In this document: positions 16,752-25,649 of the stretch, piece by piece
Layout: each line of letters opens with the position of its first letter
How positions within the stretch are numbered: the stretch's first letter is position 1
Origin: Orlajensenia stereocauli
Lineage (GTDB): Bacteria > Actinomycetota > Actinomycetes > Actinomycetales > Microbacteriaceae
Direction: 5' to 3' (one strand)
Assembly (NCBI RefSeq): GCF_039548895.1
Contig: NZ_JBCLVG010000002.1
DNA length: 64,000 nt
The notes under the pieces: generated by a model
What the model was told of the DNA's origin: nothing
Database searches by the model: none
What the model saw: only the letters and a program-made list of their open reading frames with translations
Position numbers and translations under genes: made by a program

Positions 16752-17408
16752 ATGACCTCCGCCGCTGTGGGCGCCCGCCGGGCTCCCCGGCGAGACGCCG
16801 AAGAGAACCGCACTGCCCTGCTCGATGCGGCGACCATCGCCCTCGGCTCCGATCCCGATGCCTCGCTCGAGGCCATCGCCGCTGCAGCCGGGCTCAGCCG
16901 CCGCGCGGTCTACGGCCACTTCGCCACTCGCGACGAACTCGTCGCGGCCTCCGTCGAGCGGGGCGCCCTGCGCCTCGCCGCCGCGACGGCCGACGTCGAG
17001 CGCGACGACGCCCGCGTGGCCCTCGCTCTGCTCGGTGCCCGCCTCTGGGACACCGTCGAGCAGGTGCGCGTGCTGGCGAGCCTCGCCGTGCGCGGCCCAT
17101 CGCTCGCTGTCGTCGGCGAGGCCCTCGCGCCCGTACGCAGCCGCCTGCTGGCGATAGTGACGGCTGGAGCGGCATCCGGGACCATCCGCGACGACATCCA
17201 GGCGGCATCCCTCAGCCGCCTCATCGAACAGGCGGCCATCGCCGTGCTCGTCGAGGCCACCGAGAGCGGCTTCAGCCGCGACGACGGCCACCGGCTCGTC
17301 ATGCTCATCGCCCTGTCGACGGCCGGACTGTCGGCGCACGAGGCGAACGAGCTGATCGACGCCACCCCGGAACTCCACCACCCCCTCCCCGAGGACGCAG
17401 CACTGTGA
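16752..17408 (+). CDS. TetR family transcriptional repressor
   Basis: A 218-residue regulator. The N-terminal helix-turn-helix is at about residues 17-64 (AEENRTALLDAATIAL...SLEAIAAAAGLSRRAVYGHFATRDELV), followed by an all-alpha ligand domain. The perfect palindrome over its own promoter is the likely operator. The GTG of the next gene overlaps its stop (GTGA), so repressor, ATPase-like protein and YhgE protein form one operon that is probably induced by the substrate of the YhgE system. Confidence 0.92.
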   Translation: MTSAAVGARRAPRRDAEENRTALLDAATIALGSDPDASLEAIAAAAGLSRRAVYGHFATRDELVAASVERGALRLAAATADVERDDARVALALLGARLWDTVEQVRVLASLAVRGPSLAVVGEALAPVRSRLLAIVTAGAASGTIRDDIQAASLSRLIEQAAIAVLVEATESGFSRDDGHRLVMLIALSTAGLSAHEANELIDATPELHHPLPEDAAL

Positions 17409-18109
17409 AGATCGAGCTCATCGGCGTGAGCAAGGGCCGCAACGGGTCGTCTCTCCCCGAGACCACCGTGCGATTCGAGACGGATGCCGCGACCCTGGCC
17501 CGCGCCGAGACCGAGCGCCGCCCCACGGTACTGGGGCTCCTGGCCTCTGGCCGCATGCGACCCGACACCGGGCGGGTGCTCATCGACGGCGCCGTCGACA
17601 ATGCCGACCTGCGCACCCGCGTCGCCCTTGTCGACGCGCCCGACGTGAGCGACCCGGCAGCCGACGTCACCGTGACGGGCGTCGTCATGGAGGAGCTCAT
17701 GTTCGCCGGCCTCCCGGGCAGTCGTCGAGACGCCATGCTCACGCTCGCGCAGCTGCAGCTCGGCGACTACGCGAAGACGAGCATGGCCGACCTGCCGCCC
17801 GCCGTGCGCGTCCGCCTGCTCACTGAACTCGCCGTTCTGCGCGACGGCGTCGAGGGACTCGTGATCGCCGCGCCGGACAGGCACGGCGGCGACCCACTCG
17901 ACTGGTGGCGCATCGCCCGGGCCCTCGCCGCTCGGGGCTACGCGGTGCTCGTCATCGCCGGTGACGCCTCGGCTGCCGCGATCGGTGCCGAGGGTCTGCT
18001 CGCCAGGCTCGAGAGCGACTCCCGCCGGGCCGGATCACCACCGGCCGAATCACGCCAGACCGAATCAACACAGACCGAATCAACACAGACGGAAGGAGGT
18101 GCCGCATGA
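17405..18109 (+). CDS. Degenerate ABC-ATPase-like protein of the YhgE operon
   Basis: A 234-residue protein that aligns along its length with an ABC ATPase but lacks catalytic motifs. Where the P-loop GPNGAGKST should be, near residues 34-42, it reads RAETERRPT, followed by the normal-looking LGLLASGRMRPDTGRVLIDG. The signature LSGGQ region reads DLPPAVRVRLLTELAVL. The Walker B position reads GLVIAAPD. The frame is intact and overlaps both neighbours (GTGA, ATGA), which argues against a dying gene. It is probably a pseudo-ATPase that binds or regulates the YhgE protein. The C-terminus is a Gln/Thr/Ser-rich tail encoded by 15-bp repeats. Confidence 0.75.
   Translation: MKIELIGVSKGRNGSSLPETTVRFETDAATLARAETERRPTVLGLLASGRMRPDTGRVLIDGAVDNADLRTRVALVDAPDVSDPAADVTVTGVVMEELMFAGLPGSRRDAMLTLAQLQLGDYAKTSMADLPPAVRVRLLTELAVLRDGVEGLVIAAPDRHGGDPLDWWRIARALAARGYAVLVIAGDASAAAIGAEGLLARLESDSRRAGSPPAESRQTESTQTESTQTEGGAA
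18059..18088 (+). repeat. Two 15-bp tandem repeats in the ATPase-like gene tail
   Basis: ACCGAATCAACACAG occurs twice in tandem and is preceded by a diverged copy (gaccgaatcacgcc-like). It encodes TESTQ repeats and ends just before the AAGGAGG ribosome binding site of the YhgE gene. Confidence 0.8.
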
Positions 18110-20115
18110 AGGTTCCGCAGATGATCGCCGCCGAACTCCGGCGTCTCACCTCGTCGCGCATGTCGGTCATCGCCCTCATCGCACTGGTGTGCGTTCCCGT
18201 CATCTACGGCGGCCTCTACCTCTGGGCGAACCAGGACCCGTACGCCAAGCTCTCCGAGATCCCCGTGGCCCTCGTCGTCGACGACACCGGCGCCGCCGAC
18301 GGCAACAAGGGCGACGACGTGGCCGAGAACCTCGTCGATGCCGGCACCTTCGACTGGCACGAGGTCTCGGGCGAGACCGCCGAGGCCGGTGTCGCGAACG
18401 GCACCTACGACTTCAGCGTCACCTTCCCCGCCGACTTCACCACGGACCTCGAGTCGTCGTCGACGGACGACCCGCGCAAGGCCGAGGTGCTGCTCAGCAC
18501 CAACGACGCCAACAGCTACCTCGCCAGCACCATCGGCGAGCAGGCCGTGAAGACCATCCAGACGCAGATCGTGAAGTCCGTCGGGAAGAACGCCGCGATC
18601 ACCTTCCTCGACTCCCTGTCCGAGATCCGCGGCAAGCTCGCCGATGCTGCTGACGGCGCGTCGCAGCTGACGGATGGCGCCGCCCAGGCCGTGGACGGCA
18701 GCGCCCAGCTTGCCGACGGCGCCGCCGCGCTCGCCACCGGCACGGCGACGCTCGCCTCAGGCTCCTCGACTCTCTCGAGCGGCCTCTCCCAGCTCTCGGC
18801 CGGCGCAGGCCAGGCCGCGGACGGAGCCACGCAGCTGTCGACTGGAGCGTCGCAGCTCTCCGACGGTGCGGCGCAGACCGCCGCCGGGGCAGCCCAGGTC
18901 GCCGCCGGGAACGCCGCACTCGCCGCGCAGGCCGACGAGCTCGGCGCGAGGGTGGACGCCGCCGCCGCGGCCCTGCCACAGGCGAAGGCCGACATCCGTC
19001 AGCGTCTGATCGACGCTGGAGCCGATCCGGCGAATGTCGACGACGCGCTCGCGCTGCTCGACCCGCTCGACACCAGGATCGAGGAGGCGAACTCGACGAT
19101 CCAGACGACTGTCGGCCAGATCGACCAGCTCTCCGATGGCGCAACGCAGGTGGCCGATGGAACGCAGCAGGTGGCGGATGCCTCCACGCGGCTGGCCGCC
19201 GGCGCGAGCACTCTCGCCTCGGGAACGAGCACTCTCGCCGCGAAGTCGGGCGAGGCCGCATCCGGTGCCTCCCAACTCGCCGCAGGCGCAGCGACAGCCG
19301 CCGGCGGGGCCGCCCAGCTCAGCAGCGGCGCGACCACCCTGGCCGACGGGCTGCCCGCCCTCGAGTCCGGCGCCGCCGAGCTGCGCGACGGCCTCATCGC
19401 CGGGCGCGACAAGATTCCGGACAGCACTCAGGCCACGCGCAACGCGCAGGCCTCGAACATCGCGGACCCCGTCACCCTCGAGACCGGCGCCGTCACGAGT
19501 GCCGGAAGCTACGGCGCCGGCCTCGCCCCGTTCTTCGCAGCGCTGGCCGGCTGGATCGGCATCTACGCGCTGTTCCTCATCGTGAAGCCGGTATCGCGCC
19601 GCGCCGTCACAGCCCTGCACTCGCCGATCCGGGTGACGTTGGCCGGCTGGCTCACGCCCACCCTGCTCGGCGCCGTGCAGATGTCGTCGCTCTACTTCGT
19701 GCTGTCGTGGGCGCTCGGCTTCAGGATCGAGAACCCGGCTGGCATGCTCGGCATCATGCTCCTCGCCTCGGCGACCTTCGCGGCCATCGTCCTCGCGCTG
19801 AACGTCTGGCTCGGCAGCGTCGGCCAGTTCCTCGGGCTGGTGCTCATGGTCCTGCAGCTGGTGACCGCCGGCGGCACCTTCCCGTGGCAGACTCTGCCCG
19901 GCCCGCTGGCCGCCCTCCACCACGTGCTGCCGATGGGCTTCGTGGTCGACGCCCTGCGTCAGGCGATGTACGGCGGCAACCCGGCTGCGGCCTGGAGCGA
20001 CGTCGGCGTGCTGCTTCTGTGGCTGGTCGGGGCCTTCACCCTCGCGGCGGTCGGGGTCACGCGGATGACGCACCACCGCACCCTGCGCGACCTGCGGCCG
20101 AGCCTCATCGGCTAG
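18106..20115 (+). CDS. YhgE/Pip domain membrane protein
   Basis: A 669-residue membrane protein. One N-terminal helix (about 15-38) is followed by the YhgE N-domain (YLWANQDPYAKLSEIPVALVVDDTGA). Then come about 280 residues of outside-facing repeats of the type LASGAxxLSDGA, likely coiled or beta-helical, and a C-terminal ABC-2-type region of five or six helices from about residue 465. Relatives include the phage infection protein (Pip) and the ESX-type YueB/EsaA proteins. A strong AAGGAGG lies 7 nt before ATG 18106, which overlaps the previous stop. The partner ATPase is catalytically degenerate, so energy coupling is unclear. Confidence 0.9.
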   Translation: MKVPQMIAAELRRLTSSRMSVIALIALVCVPVIYGGLYLWANQDPYAKLSEIPVALVVDDTGAADGNKGDDVAENLVDAGTFDWHEVSGETAEAGVANGTYDFSVTFPADFTTDLESSSTDDPRKAEVLLSTNDANSYLASTIGEQAVKTIQTQIVKSVGKNAAITFLDSLSEIRGKLADAADGASQLTDGAAQAVDGSAQLADGAAALATGTATLASGSSTLSSGLSQLSAGAGQAADGATQLSTGASQLSDGAAQTAAGAAQVAAGNAALAAQADELGARVDAAAAALPQAKADIRQRLIDAGADPANVDDALALLDPLDTRIEEANSTIQTTVGQIDQLSDGATQVADGTQQVADASTRLAAGASTLASGTSTLAAKSGEAASGASQLAAGAATAAGGAAQLSSGATTLADGLPALESGAAELRDGLIAGRDKIPDSTQATRNAQASNIADPVTLETGAVTSAGSYGAGLAPFFAALAGWIGIYALFLIVKPVSRRAVTALHSPIRVTLAGWLTPTLLGAVQMSSLYFVLSWALGFRIENPAGMLGIMLLASATFAAIVLALNVWLGSVGQFLGLVLMVLQLVTAGGTFPWQTLPGPLAALHHVLPMGFVVDALRQAMYGGNPAAAWSDVGVLLLWLVGAFTLAAVGVTRMTHHRTLRDLRPSLIG

Positions 20116-20209
20116 GCCGGGGGCGGCGTCGCTTCAGCGCTCGCCGCGCAGCCCAGATGGCGAGCAGGCCGCCGACGGCGAGCACGGCGAGGGGTACTGC
20201 GATCAGCAT
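20105..20209 (-). CDS. Possible 34-residue membrane peptide
   Basis: A short frame downstream of purA on the same strand encodes MLIAVPLAVLAVGGLLAIWA followed by a basic tail ending in RPRPSR. The pattern is one helix with positive-inside arginines, so coding bias looks real. There is only a weak GGTGA upstream. It overlaps the 3' end of the YhgE gene by 11 bp on the opposite strand. Function unknown. Confidence 0.35.
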   Translation of the reverse strand: MLIAVPLAVLAVGGLLAIWAARRALKRRRPRPSR

Positions 20210-20235
20210 CCGTTCACCGGTGGTCGGTCAGACGC

Positions 20236-21522
20236 TCAGTCGATGAGGTCGTGACGCACGACGATCTCGTCGCGGCCGGGCCCGACGCCGATCACCGAGA
20301 TGCGCGACCCGCTCATGGCCTCGAGCGCCAGCACGTAGTCCTGGGCGTTCTTCGGCAGATCCTCGAAGGTGCGGGCCGAGGTGATGTCCTCGGTCCAACC
20401 GGGGAACTCCTCGTAGATGGGGGTCGCGTGGTGGAAGTCCGACTGCGACACGGGGACCTCATCGTGGCGCACGCCGTCGACGTCGTAGGCGACGCAGACG
20501 GGGATGCTCGGGATGCCGGTGAGCACGTCGAGCTTGGTGAGCACGAAGTCGGTGACGCCGTTGATGCGCGCCGAATAGCGCGCGATCGGGGCGTCGTACC
20601 AGCCGGTGCGACGCTTGCGACCGGTCGTGGTGCCGAACTCGAAGCCCTTCTCGGTGAGGAAGTCGCCCCACTCGTCGAACAGCTCGGTGGGGAACGGACC
20701 GGCGCCGACTCGGGTCGTGTAGGCCTTGATGACGGCGATGACGCGGTCGATGCGGTTCGGCGCGACACCCGAGCCCGTGACGGCGCCGCCCGAGGTGGCG
20801 TTCGACGAGGTCACGAACGGGTAGGTGCCGTGGTCGACATCGAGCATCGTGGCCTGGCCGCCCTCGAACAGGACCGTCTTGCCCTCGTCGAGGGCGCGGT
20901 GCAGCAGCAGGGCGGTGTCGGTGACCATCGGTCGCAGGCGCTCGGCGTACCCGAGCAGCTCCTGCACGATCTCCTCCACCTCGATCGCGCGACGGTTGTA
21001 GATCTTCACCAGCAGGTGGTTCTTGCTGTCGAGTGCTCCCTCGACCTTCTGGCGCAGGATGTTCTCGTCGAAGAGGTCCTGCATCCTGATGCCGACGCGG
21101 TTGATCTTGTCTGCGTAGGCCGGGCCGATGCCACGTCCGGTGGTGCCGATCTGGCGCTTGCCGAGGAAGCGCTCGGTGACCTTGTCGATGGTGCGGTGGT
21201 AGGCCGTGATGATGTGCGCGTTGGCGCTCACCTTGAGCTTCGAGACGTCGACGCCCCGGGCGATGAGAGCGTCGAGCTCCTCGAACAGCACCTCGATGTC
21301 CACGACGACGCCGTTGGCGATCACGGGGATCACGTTCGGGCTCAGGATGCCGGAGGGCAGCAGATGCAGCGCGTACTTCTCCGTGCCGATGACGACGGTG
21401 TGCCCGGCGTTGTTGCCGCCGTTGAACTTGACGACGTAGTCGAGACGCGAACCGAGCAGGTCGGTCGCCTTCCCCTTGCCCTCGTCGCCCCACTGGGCTC
21501 CGATCAGAACGATGGCTGGCAT
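20236..21522 (-). CDS. purA: Adenylosuccinate synthetase
   Basis: Condenses IMP and aspartate with GTP on the way to AMP. The 428 residues match the family. The N-terminus MPAIVLIGAQWGDEGKGKATD holds the GTP P-loop; NNAGHTVV, IGTTGRGIGPAYADK and TTGRKRRTGWYDA are all present. ATG 21522 is chosen because the family begins exactly there. GGAG lies about 15 nt upstream, which is weak. It sits 7 bp after the DUF3151 gene and is likely co-transcribed with it. Confidence 0.97.
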   Translation of the reverse strand: MPAIVLIGAQWGDEGKGKATDLLGSRLDYVVKFNGGNNAGHTVVIGTEKYALHLLPSGILSPNVIPVIANGVVVDIEVLFEELDALIARGVDVSKLKVSANAHIITAYHRTIDKVTERFLGKRQIGTTGRGIGPAYADKINRVGIRMQDLFDENILRQKVEGALDSKNHLLVKIYNRRAIEVEEIVQELLGYAERLRPMVTDTALLLHRALDEGKTVLFEGGQATMLDVDHGTYPFVTSSNATSGGAVTGSGVAPNRIDRVIAVIKAYTTRVGAGPFPTELFDEWGDFLTEKGFEFGTTTGRKRRTGWYDAPIARYSARINGVTDFVLTKLDVLTGIPSIPVCVAYDVDGVRHDEVPVSQSDFHHATPIYEEFPGWTEDITSARTFEDLPKNAQDYVLALEAMSGSRISVIGVGPGRDEIVVRHDLID

Positions 21523-21529
21523 ATGGGTG

Positions 21530-22174
21530 TCAGTCCTCTCCTCGAATGACGAAGGATTCCGTCGGAGGCATGGTGGCCGGGGCTGTCGCTCCGGGCGGGA
21601 TGATGGTGATGAACTGCGTCGCCGTGTGCTCGGACTCGATGCGGGCGATGGCATCGGGATCGGCCGACGTGAGGAACCCGCCCAGGGCGTCGGCCTCGAA
21701 GACCAGGCCGATGGCGGCCGCGGCTCGGCGCAGGGCGTAGGCGGCGCGCAGCACGGCCTGGTTGGGGGCATGCGACCAGCTGACGGGGTCGCCCTCGCTC
21801 CAGCCGGCTGCCTCGAGCAGTTCGAGTCCGCGGCGGTGGGCGACGGTGGCATAGGCGTACGCCTCGACCTCGCGACCCTCGGAATGGGCGACGTCGGCGT
21901 GTTCCGCCCAGGCGAGCGGCGACGTGGAGTGGGCCAGGACGAAGCCGGGCAGCGCCTCACGATGCACGGACGAGACGAGCGAACGCACGACCTCGTCATC
22001 GGAGACGACGACGGATGCCGCGGGCTCATCGTCCACGGGAGCGCCGCTCTCGGAGACCTCGTGGGCGGCGTCCTTCACCAGGTCTTCATCGACCTCGGAG
22101 TGGTCGGTGCGGGGTTCGTCAGAGTCGTCCGCGTCGGGCGCGGATGCCACGAAGGGCGGGTTATCTCCGGTCAC
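21530..22174 (-). CDS. DUF3151 protein
   Basis: A 214-residue soluble acidic protein. The C-terminal part has the DUF3151 pattern: SPLAWAEHADVAHSEGREVEAYAYATVAHRRGLELLEAAGW, WSHAPNQAVLRAAYALRRAAAAIG and a final SADPDAI. The N-terminal 65 residues are an acidic linker. GTG 22174 is my choice, as the frame further upstream runs through low-homology sequence. The DUF3151 part resembles a tetratricopeptide-like helical fold. Biochemical role unknown; the gene is probably co-transcribed with purA. Confidence 0.8.
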   Translation of the reverse strand: MTGDNPPFVASAPDADDSDEPRTDHSEVDEDLVKDAAHEVSESGAPVDDEPAASVVVSDDEVVRSLVSSVHREALPGFVLAHSTSPLAWAEHADVAHSEGREVEAYAYATVAHRRGLELLEAAGWSEGDPVSWSHAPNQAVLRAAYALRRAAAAIGLVFEADALGGFLTSADPDAIARIESEHTATQFITIIPPGATAPATMPPTESFVIRGED

Positions 22175-22582
22175 ACTCCACCTTATCGCACGGGTCTCAG
22201 GCGGGCCGGAGGCGCGGAGGGACTGCCCTCGTCGAACCCCGTTAAACACAGAACGACCCTCCGGTGCGAGGTCGTGGATTCGGGTTTCACGACCTCGCCC
22301 GGGTGTTGTCGGTGATGACAACGGGTCTGAGAAGAGTGTGCCCCGTCCGGGGGCGCAGGACTACCCCCACTATGAGGGTCACTCACCTTTGCATCCGGTC
22401 ATCATTGTCCGGTTTCGCGACGGATTTCGTCGTCTCGCGCTGGTTTCACGCATGAATGCGCGATCCACGCAACTGATTCCGAACGTCGCCGGATCGGCAT
22501 CCGGGGCCGGCAAATGCCCCCTGACCGGGGTTCATATCTACGCGGTGCTGGCGCGGCACCGCGACGCCCTAAAATCGTAGGC
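22175..22582. other. Divergent intergenic region DUF3151 / argG
   Basis: About 408 bp without a supported gene. It holds promoters for both flanking genes. A short inverted motif CGCATGAATGCG near 22448-22459 sits well upstream of argG and could be part of an ArgR-type operator, though it is too short to be sure. No riboswitch or tRNA is recognisable. Confidence 0.5.
22570..22575 (+). promoter_or_regulatory. -10 box of leaderless argG promoter
   Basis: TAAAAT lies exactly 7 nt before ATG 22583. There is no Shine-Dalgarno sequence. Confidence 0.55.
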
Positions 22583-24013
22583 ATGTCCAAGGTCCTCACC
22601 TCCCTTCCCGTCGGCGAGCGCGTCGGCATCGCATTCTCCGGAGGGCTCGACACCTCCGTGGCCGTCGCCTGGATGCGAGAGAAGGGCGCGGTGCCCTGCA
22701 CGTACACCGCAGACCTCGGCCAGCCCGACGAGCCCGACGTCGAGGCCGTCCCCGGACGCGCCATCGCCTACGGTGCCGAGCTCTCCAGACTGGTCGACTG
22801 CCGGGCCGCTCTCGTGGAGGAAGGACTCGTCGCGCTGCAGTGCGGCGCGTTCCACATCCGCTCGGGTGGAAAGACCTACTTCAACACGACGCCGCTCGGC
22901 CGTGCCGTGACGGGCACACTGCTCGTGCGCGCCATGATGGACGACGGCGTCGACATCTGGGGCGACGGATCGACCTACAAGGGCAACGACATCGAGCGGT
23001 TCTACCGCTACGGCCTGATGGCCAACCCGCGCCTGCGTATCTACAAGCCCTGGCTCGACCGCGACTTCGTCACCGAGCTCGGCGGACGCACCGAGATGAG
23101 CGAGTGGCTGAGCCACCGCGACCTGCCCTACCGCGACTCCGTGGAGAAGGCGTACTCGACCGACTCCAACATCTGGGGCGCCACGCACGAGGCCAAGACC
23201 CTCGAGCACCTCGACACCGGCGTGGAGAGCGTCGAGCCGATCATGGGCGTCGCCTCCTGGGACCCCGAGGTGGAGATCGCGACTGAGGACGTGGTGCTGC
23301 GCTTCGAGCAGGGGCGTCCCGTCGCCCTCAACGGCGACGACTTCGGCGGCGACGCCGTCAAGCTGGTGCTCGAGGCGAACCGCATCGGCGGCCGGCACGG
23401 ACTCGGTGTCTCGGACCAGATCGAGAACCGCATCATCGAGGCCAAGAGCCGCGGCATCTACGAGGCACCGGGCATGGCCCTGCTGCACATCGCCTACGAG
23501 CGCCTCCTCAACGCGATCCACAACGAGGACACCATCGCGAACTACCACAACGAGGGGCGCCGCCTCGGGCGCCTCATGTACGAGGGTCGCTGGCTCGACC
23601 CGCAGTCGCTCATGCTGCGCGAGTCCATCGTCAAGTGGGTCGCATCGGCCGTCACCGGCGAGGTCACCCTGCGTCTCCGCCGCGGCGACGACTACACGAT
23701 CATGAACACCACGGGACCGTCGCTCAGCTACCACCCCGACAAGCTCTCGATGGAGCGAGTCGGCGACGCCGCGTTCGGTCCAGAGGACCGCATCGGCCAG
23801 CTGACCATGCGCAACCTCGACATCGCCGACTCGCGCGCCCGCCTCGAGCAGTACGCCCACCTCGGCATCGTCGGCGGTGCGACGGCTGCGCTCGTCGGAG
23901 ACCTCACGGAGGGCGAGGCGTCGGCGATTCTGGCCGGCTCCCCCGAGACCGATCTCGAGGCGGCGACGGATGCTGCCAACGAGGGCTCGGCCTTCGATCT
24001 CGGCACCGACTAG
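22583..24013 (+). CDS. argG: Argininosuccinate synthase
   Basis: Joins citrulline and aspartate with ATP in arginine synthesis. The 476 residues fit the long type 2 ArgG subgroup (E. coli-like, about 447) better than the 400-residue type. The P-loop is GIAFSGGLDTSVAVAW at about residues 15-30. GDGSTYKGNDIERFYRYG and the STDSNIWG segment are diagnostic. The start is set by the family N-terminus and the leaderless -10 box. Confidence 0.95.
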   Translation: MSKVLTSLPVGERVGIAFSGGLDTSVAVAWMREKGAVPCTYTADLGQPDEPDVEAVPGRAIAYGAELSRLVDCRAALVEEGLVALQCGAFHIRSGGKTYFNTTPLGRAVTGTLLVRAMMDDGVDIWGDGSTYKGNDIERFYRYGLMANPRLRIYKPWLDRDFVTELGGRTEMSEWLSHRDLPYRDSVEKAYSTDSNIWGATHEAKTLEHLDTGVESVEPIMGVASWDPEVEIATEDVVLRFEQGRPVALNGDDFGGDAVKLVLEANRIGGRHGLGVSDQIENRIIEAKSRGIYEAPGMALLHIAYERLLNAIHNEDTIANYHNEGRRLGRLMYEGRWLDPQSLMLRESIVKWVASAVTGEVTLRLRRGDDYTIMNTTGPSLSYHPDKLSMERVGDAAFGPEDRIGQLTMRNLDIADSRARLEQYAHLGIVGGATAALVGDLTEGEASAILAGSPETDLEAATDAANEGSAFDLGTD

Positions 24014-24049
24014 CCCCTGCTCGATCGCCGAGGTCCGGGCGGCTCGCGC

Positions 24050-25621
24050 TCAGGCGGGGGCCGGTCCGCGGACGAGGCGTGCGCGACCGAAGCTCTCCCA
24101 CGCCTCGCGTCGCTCGCGCCGGGGATCGGCCTCGACCCTGTCGAGGTCGCTGATGATCAGCGTACGGCGCTCGCCCTCCTCGTAGCCCGGCCACGGCGGC
24201 TCCGGCTCGCCGCGCTCGGCGAAGGCGAGCCAGTGGCGCCGCATCCGCTCGCCGGCTGCCGCGTACGACTCATTGCCTCCGAGCGACGTCATGGCGCGGG
24301 CGAGAGGTTCGTCGAGCCTGTCGAAGAGCGCGAACATCTCGACGCCGTGGGTGGCGTCGAGTCCGACGAGCCGGAGCAGCCGCGGCGCGAAGTCGAAGCG
24401 ATAGGCGAAGACCGGCGCGTGGCGGGAATGCAGGTCGGCGACCCGCGTGCTCGGAAACCAGAAGCCGTAGTCGCCGCTGAGATCGGCGGCCGGTCTGTGG
24501 GAGGGCAGCCCGGGATAGGCCTGGCGCAGCGCATCGGCGACCTCGGGTGACGCCTGCCCCAACAGCGCCGTGATGCGCGCAGAGCTGCGCGGGAGGATGT
24601 CGATGCGGCCGCGGAAGATCGACCCCTCGCGATCGTTCGTGCCGATGATCAGCGGGATGCGCAGCGCTCGACCGGCACTGAAGGCCGCCATCGGGCTCTC
24701 GGGCACGAGATCGGCGTCGATGACGGGCGCGAGGCAGAACTCCCCGGGATAGAGATCGGGCGTGCGGATCTGCAGCTGCACGCACGCGGCGATCAGGTCG
24801 TGCACGGGCGCCGCGACCAGCAGGTCGGATGTGTCGACCCCCGCCGCGCGTTCGGCCATGGCAGCGCGCAGCAGCTCGACGTACTCCGCGGCCCATTGAG
24901 CAGTGCGGGCCGCCGCATAGACGGCATCCGGAGGCGGGCTCTGGGCGATGGCCCGCGAGAACAGCCCATGAGCACTCGGCGTGGCCATGAGGGTCGTCAC
25001 GGCGTTGCCCCCGGCCGACTCACCGAAGACGGTGACGTTGCGCGGGTCGCCGCCGAACGCGGCGATGTTGGCCTGCACCCAGCGCAGCAGGGCGAGCTGG
25101 TCGCGGAGGCCCAGGTTGTTGTCGAAGCGACGGGCGGCGGTCGAGTAGCGGGTGAAGTCGAGGTAACCCAGGGCGCCGAGCCTGTAATTGAAGCTCACAT
25201 AGACGACCCGCCGGCTGTCGACGAAGCTCTCGCCCTGCCCGGAGAAGTCGCGGGAGGAACCCGAGTTGTACCCTCCGCCGTGGATGAAGACCGTCACCGG
25301 CAACGGGCCCTTCTCGCGCGCGCCGAGGATGGGAGCGCGAACGTTGACGGTCAGGCAGTCCTCACCTCCCGCGACCGTCGCGCGCGCACGACCGAGGCCG
25401 GATCTGACGCGCTGCGGGGCGATCTGGCCGTAGCTCGAGGCGTCACGGTTGCCGGCCCACGGCCGCACGGGAGCGGGCGACCTGAACCGCAGGAGTCCGA
25501 GAGGCGGAGCTGCGTACGGGATGCCGCGCCAGACCCTGGTGCGCCCGACGCGCACGCCGCGAACTGAACCACCCGTGACGCGCACGGTGGCGAGGCGCTC
25601 GTCGAGCAAGCGCCTGTCCAT
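24050..25621 (-). CDS. Type B carboxylesterase
   Basis: A 523-residue alpha/beta hydrolase of the carboxylesterase type B family. FIHGGGYNSGS forms the oxyanion hole, the nucleophile elbow is GESAGG (Ser near 195), and EDCLTVNV is the family signature near residue 87. The catalytic acid is in NDREGS and His in ATHGVEMFALF. No signal peptide, so it is cytosolic. It follows the SpoU methyltransferase by 28 bp on the same strand. Substrate (drug, pesticide or aryl ester) not predictable. Confidence 0.9.
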   Translation of the reverse strand: MDRRLLDERLATVRVTGGSVRGVRVGRTRVWRGIPYAAPPLGLLRFRSPAPVRPWAGNRDASSYGQIAPQRVRSGLGRARATVAGGEDCLTVNVRAPILGAREKGPLPVTVFIHGGGYNSGSSRDFSGQGESFVDSRRVVYVSFNYRLGALGYLDFTRYSTAARRFDNNLGLRDQLALLRWVQANIAAFGGDPRNVTVFGESAGGNAVTTLMATPSAHGLFSRAIAQSPPPDAVYAAARTAQWAAEYVELLRAAMAERAAGVDTSDLLVAAPVHDLIAACVQLQIRTPDLYPGEFCLAPVIDADLVPESPMAAFSAGRALRIPLIIGTNDREGSIFRGRIDILPRSSARITALLGQASPEVADALRQAYPGLPSHRPAADLSGDYGFWFPSTRVADLHSRHAPVFAYRFDFAPRLLRLVGLDATHGVEMFALFDRLDEPLARAMTSLGGNESYAAAGERMRRHWLAFAERGEPEPPWPGYEEGERRTLIISDLDRVEADPRRERREAWESFGRARLVRGPAPA

Positions 25622-25649
25622 CAGAAGTCGTCGTCACCCATGCTGCTCA

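Noticed and set aside
17405..18109. The ATPase-like gene as a pseudogene
   Set aside because: The frame is intact with overlaps at both ends and normal codon bias, so loss of catalysis seems to be a property of a kept protein.
22175..22582. A long regulatory leader (riboswitch or attenuator) for argG
   Set aside because: The -10 box 7 nt before ATG implies a leaderless transcript, so no leader RNA would be made.
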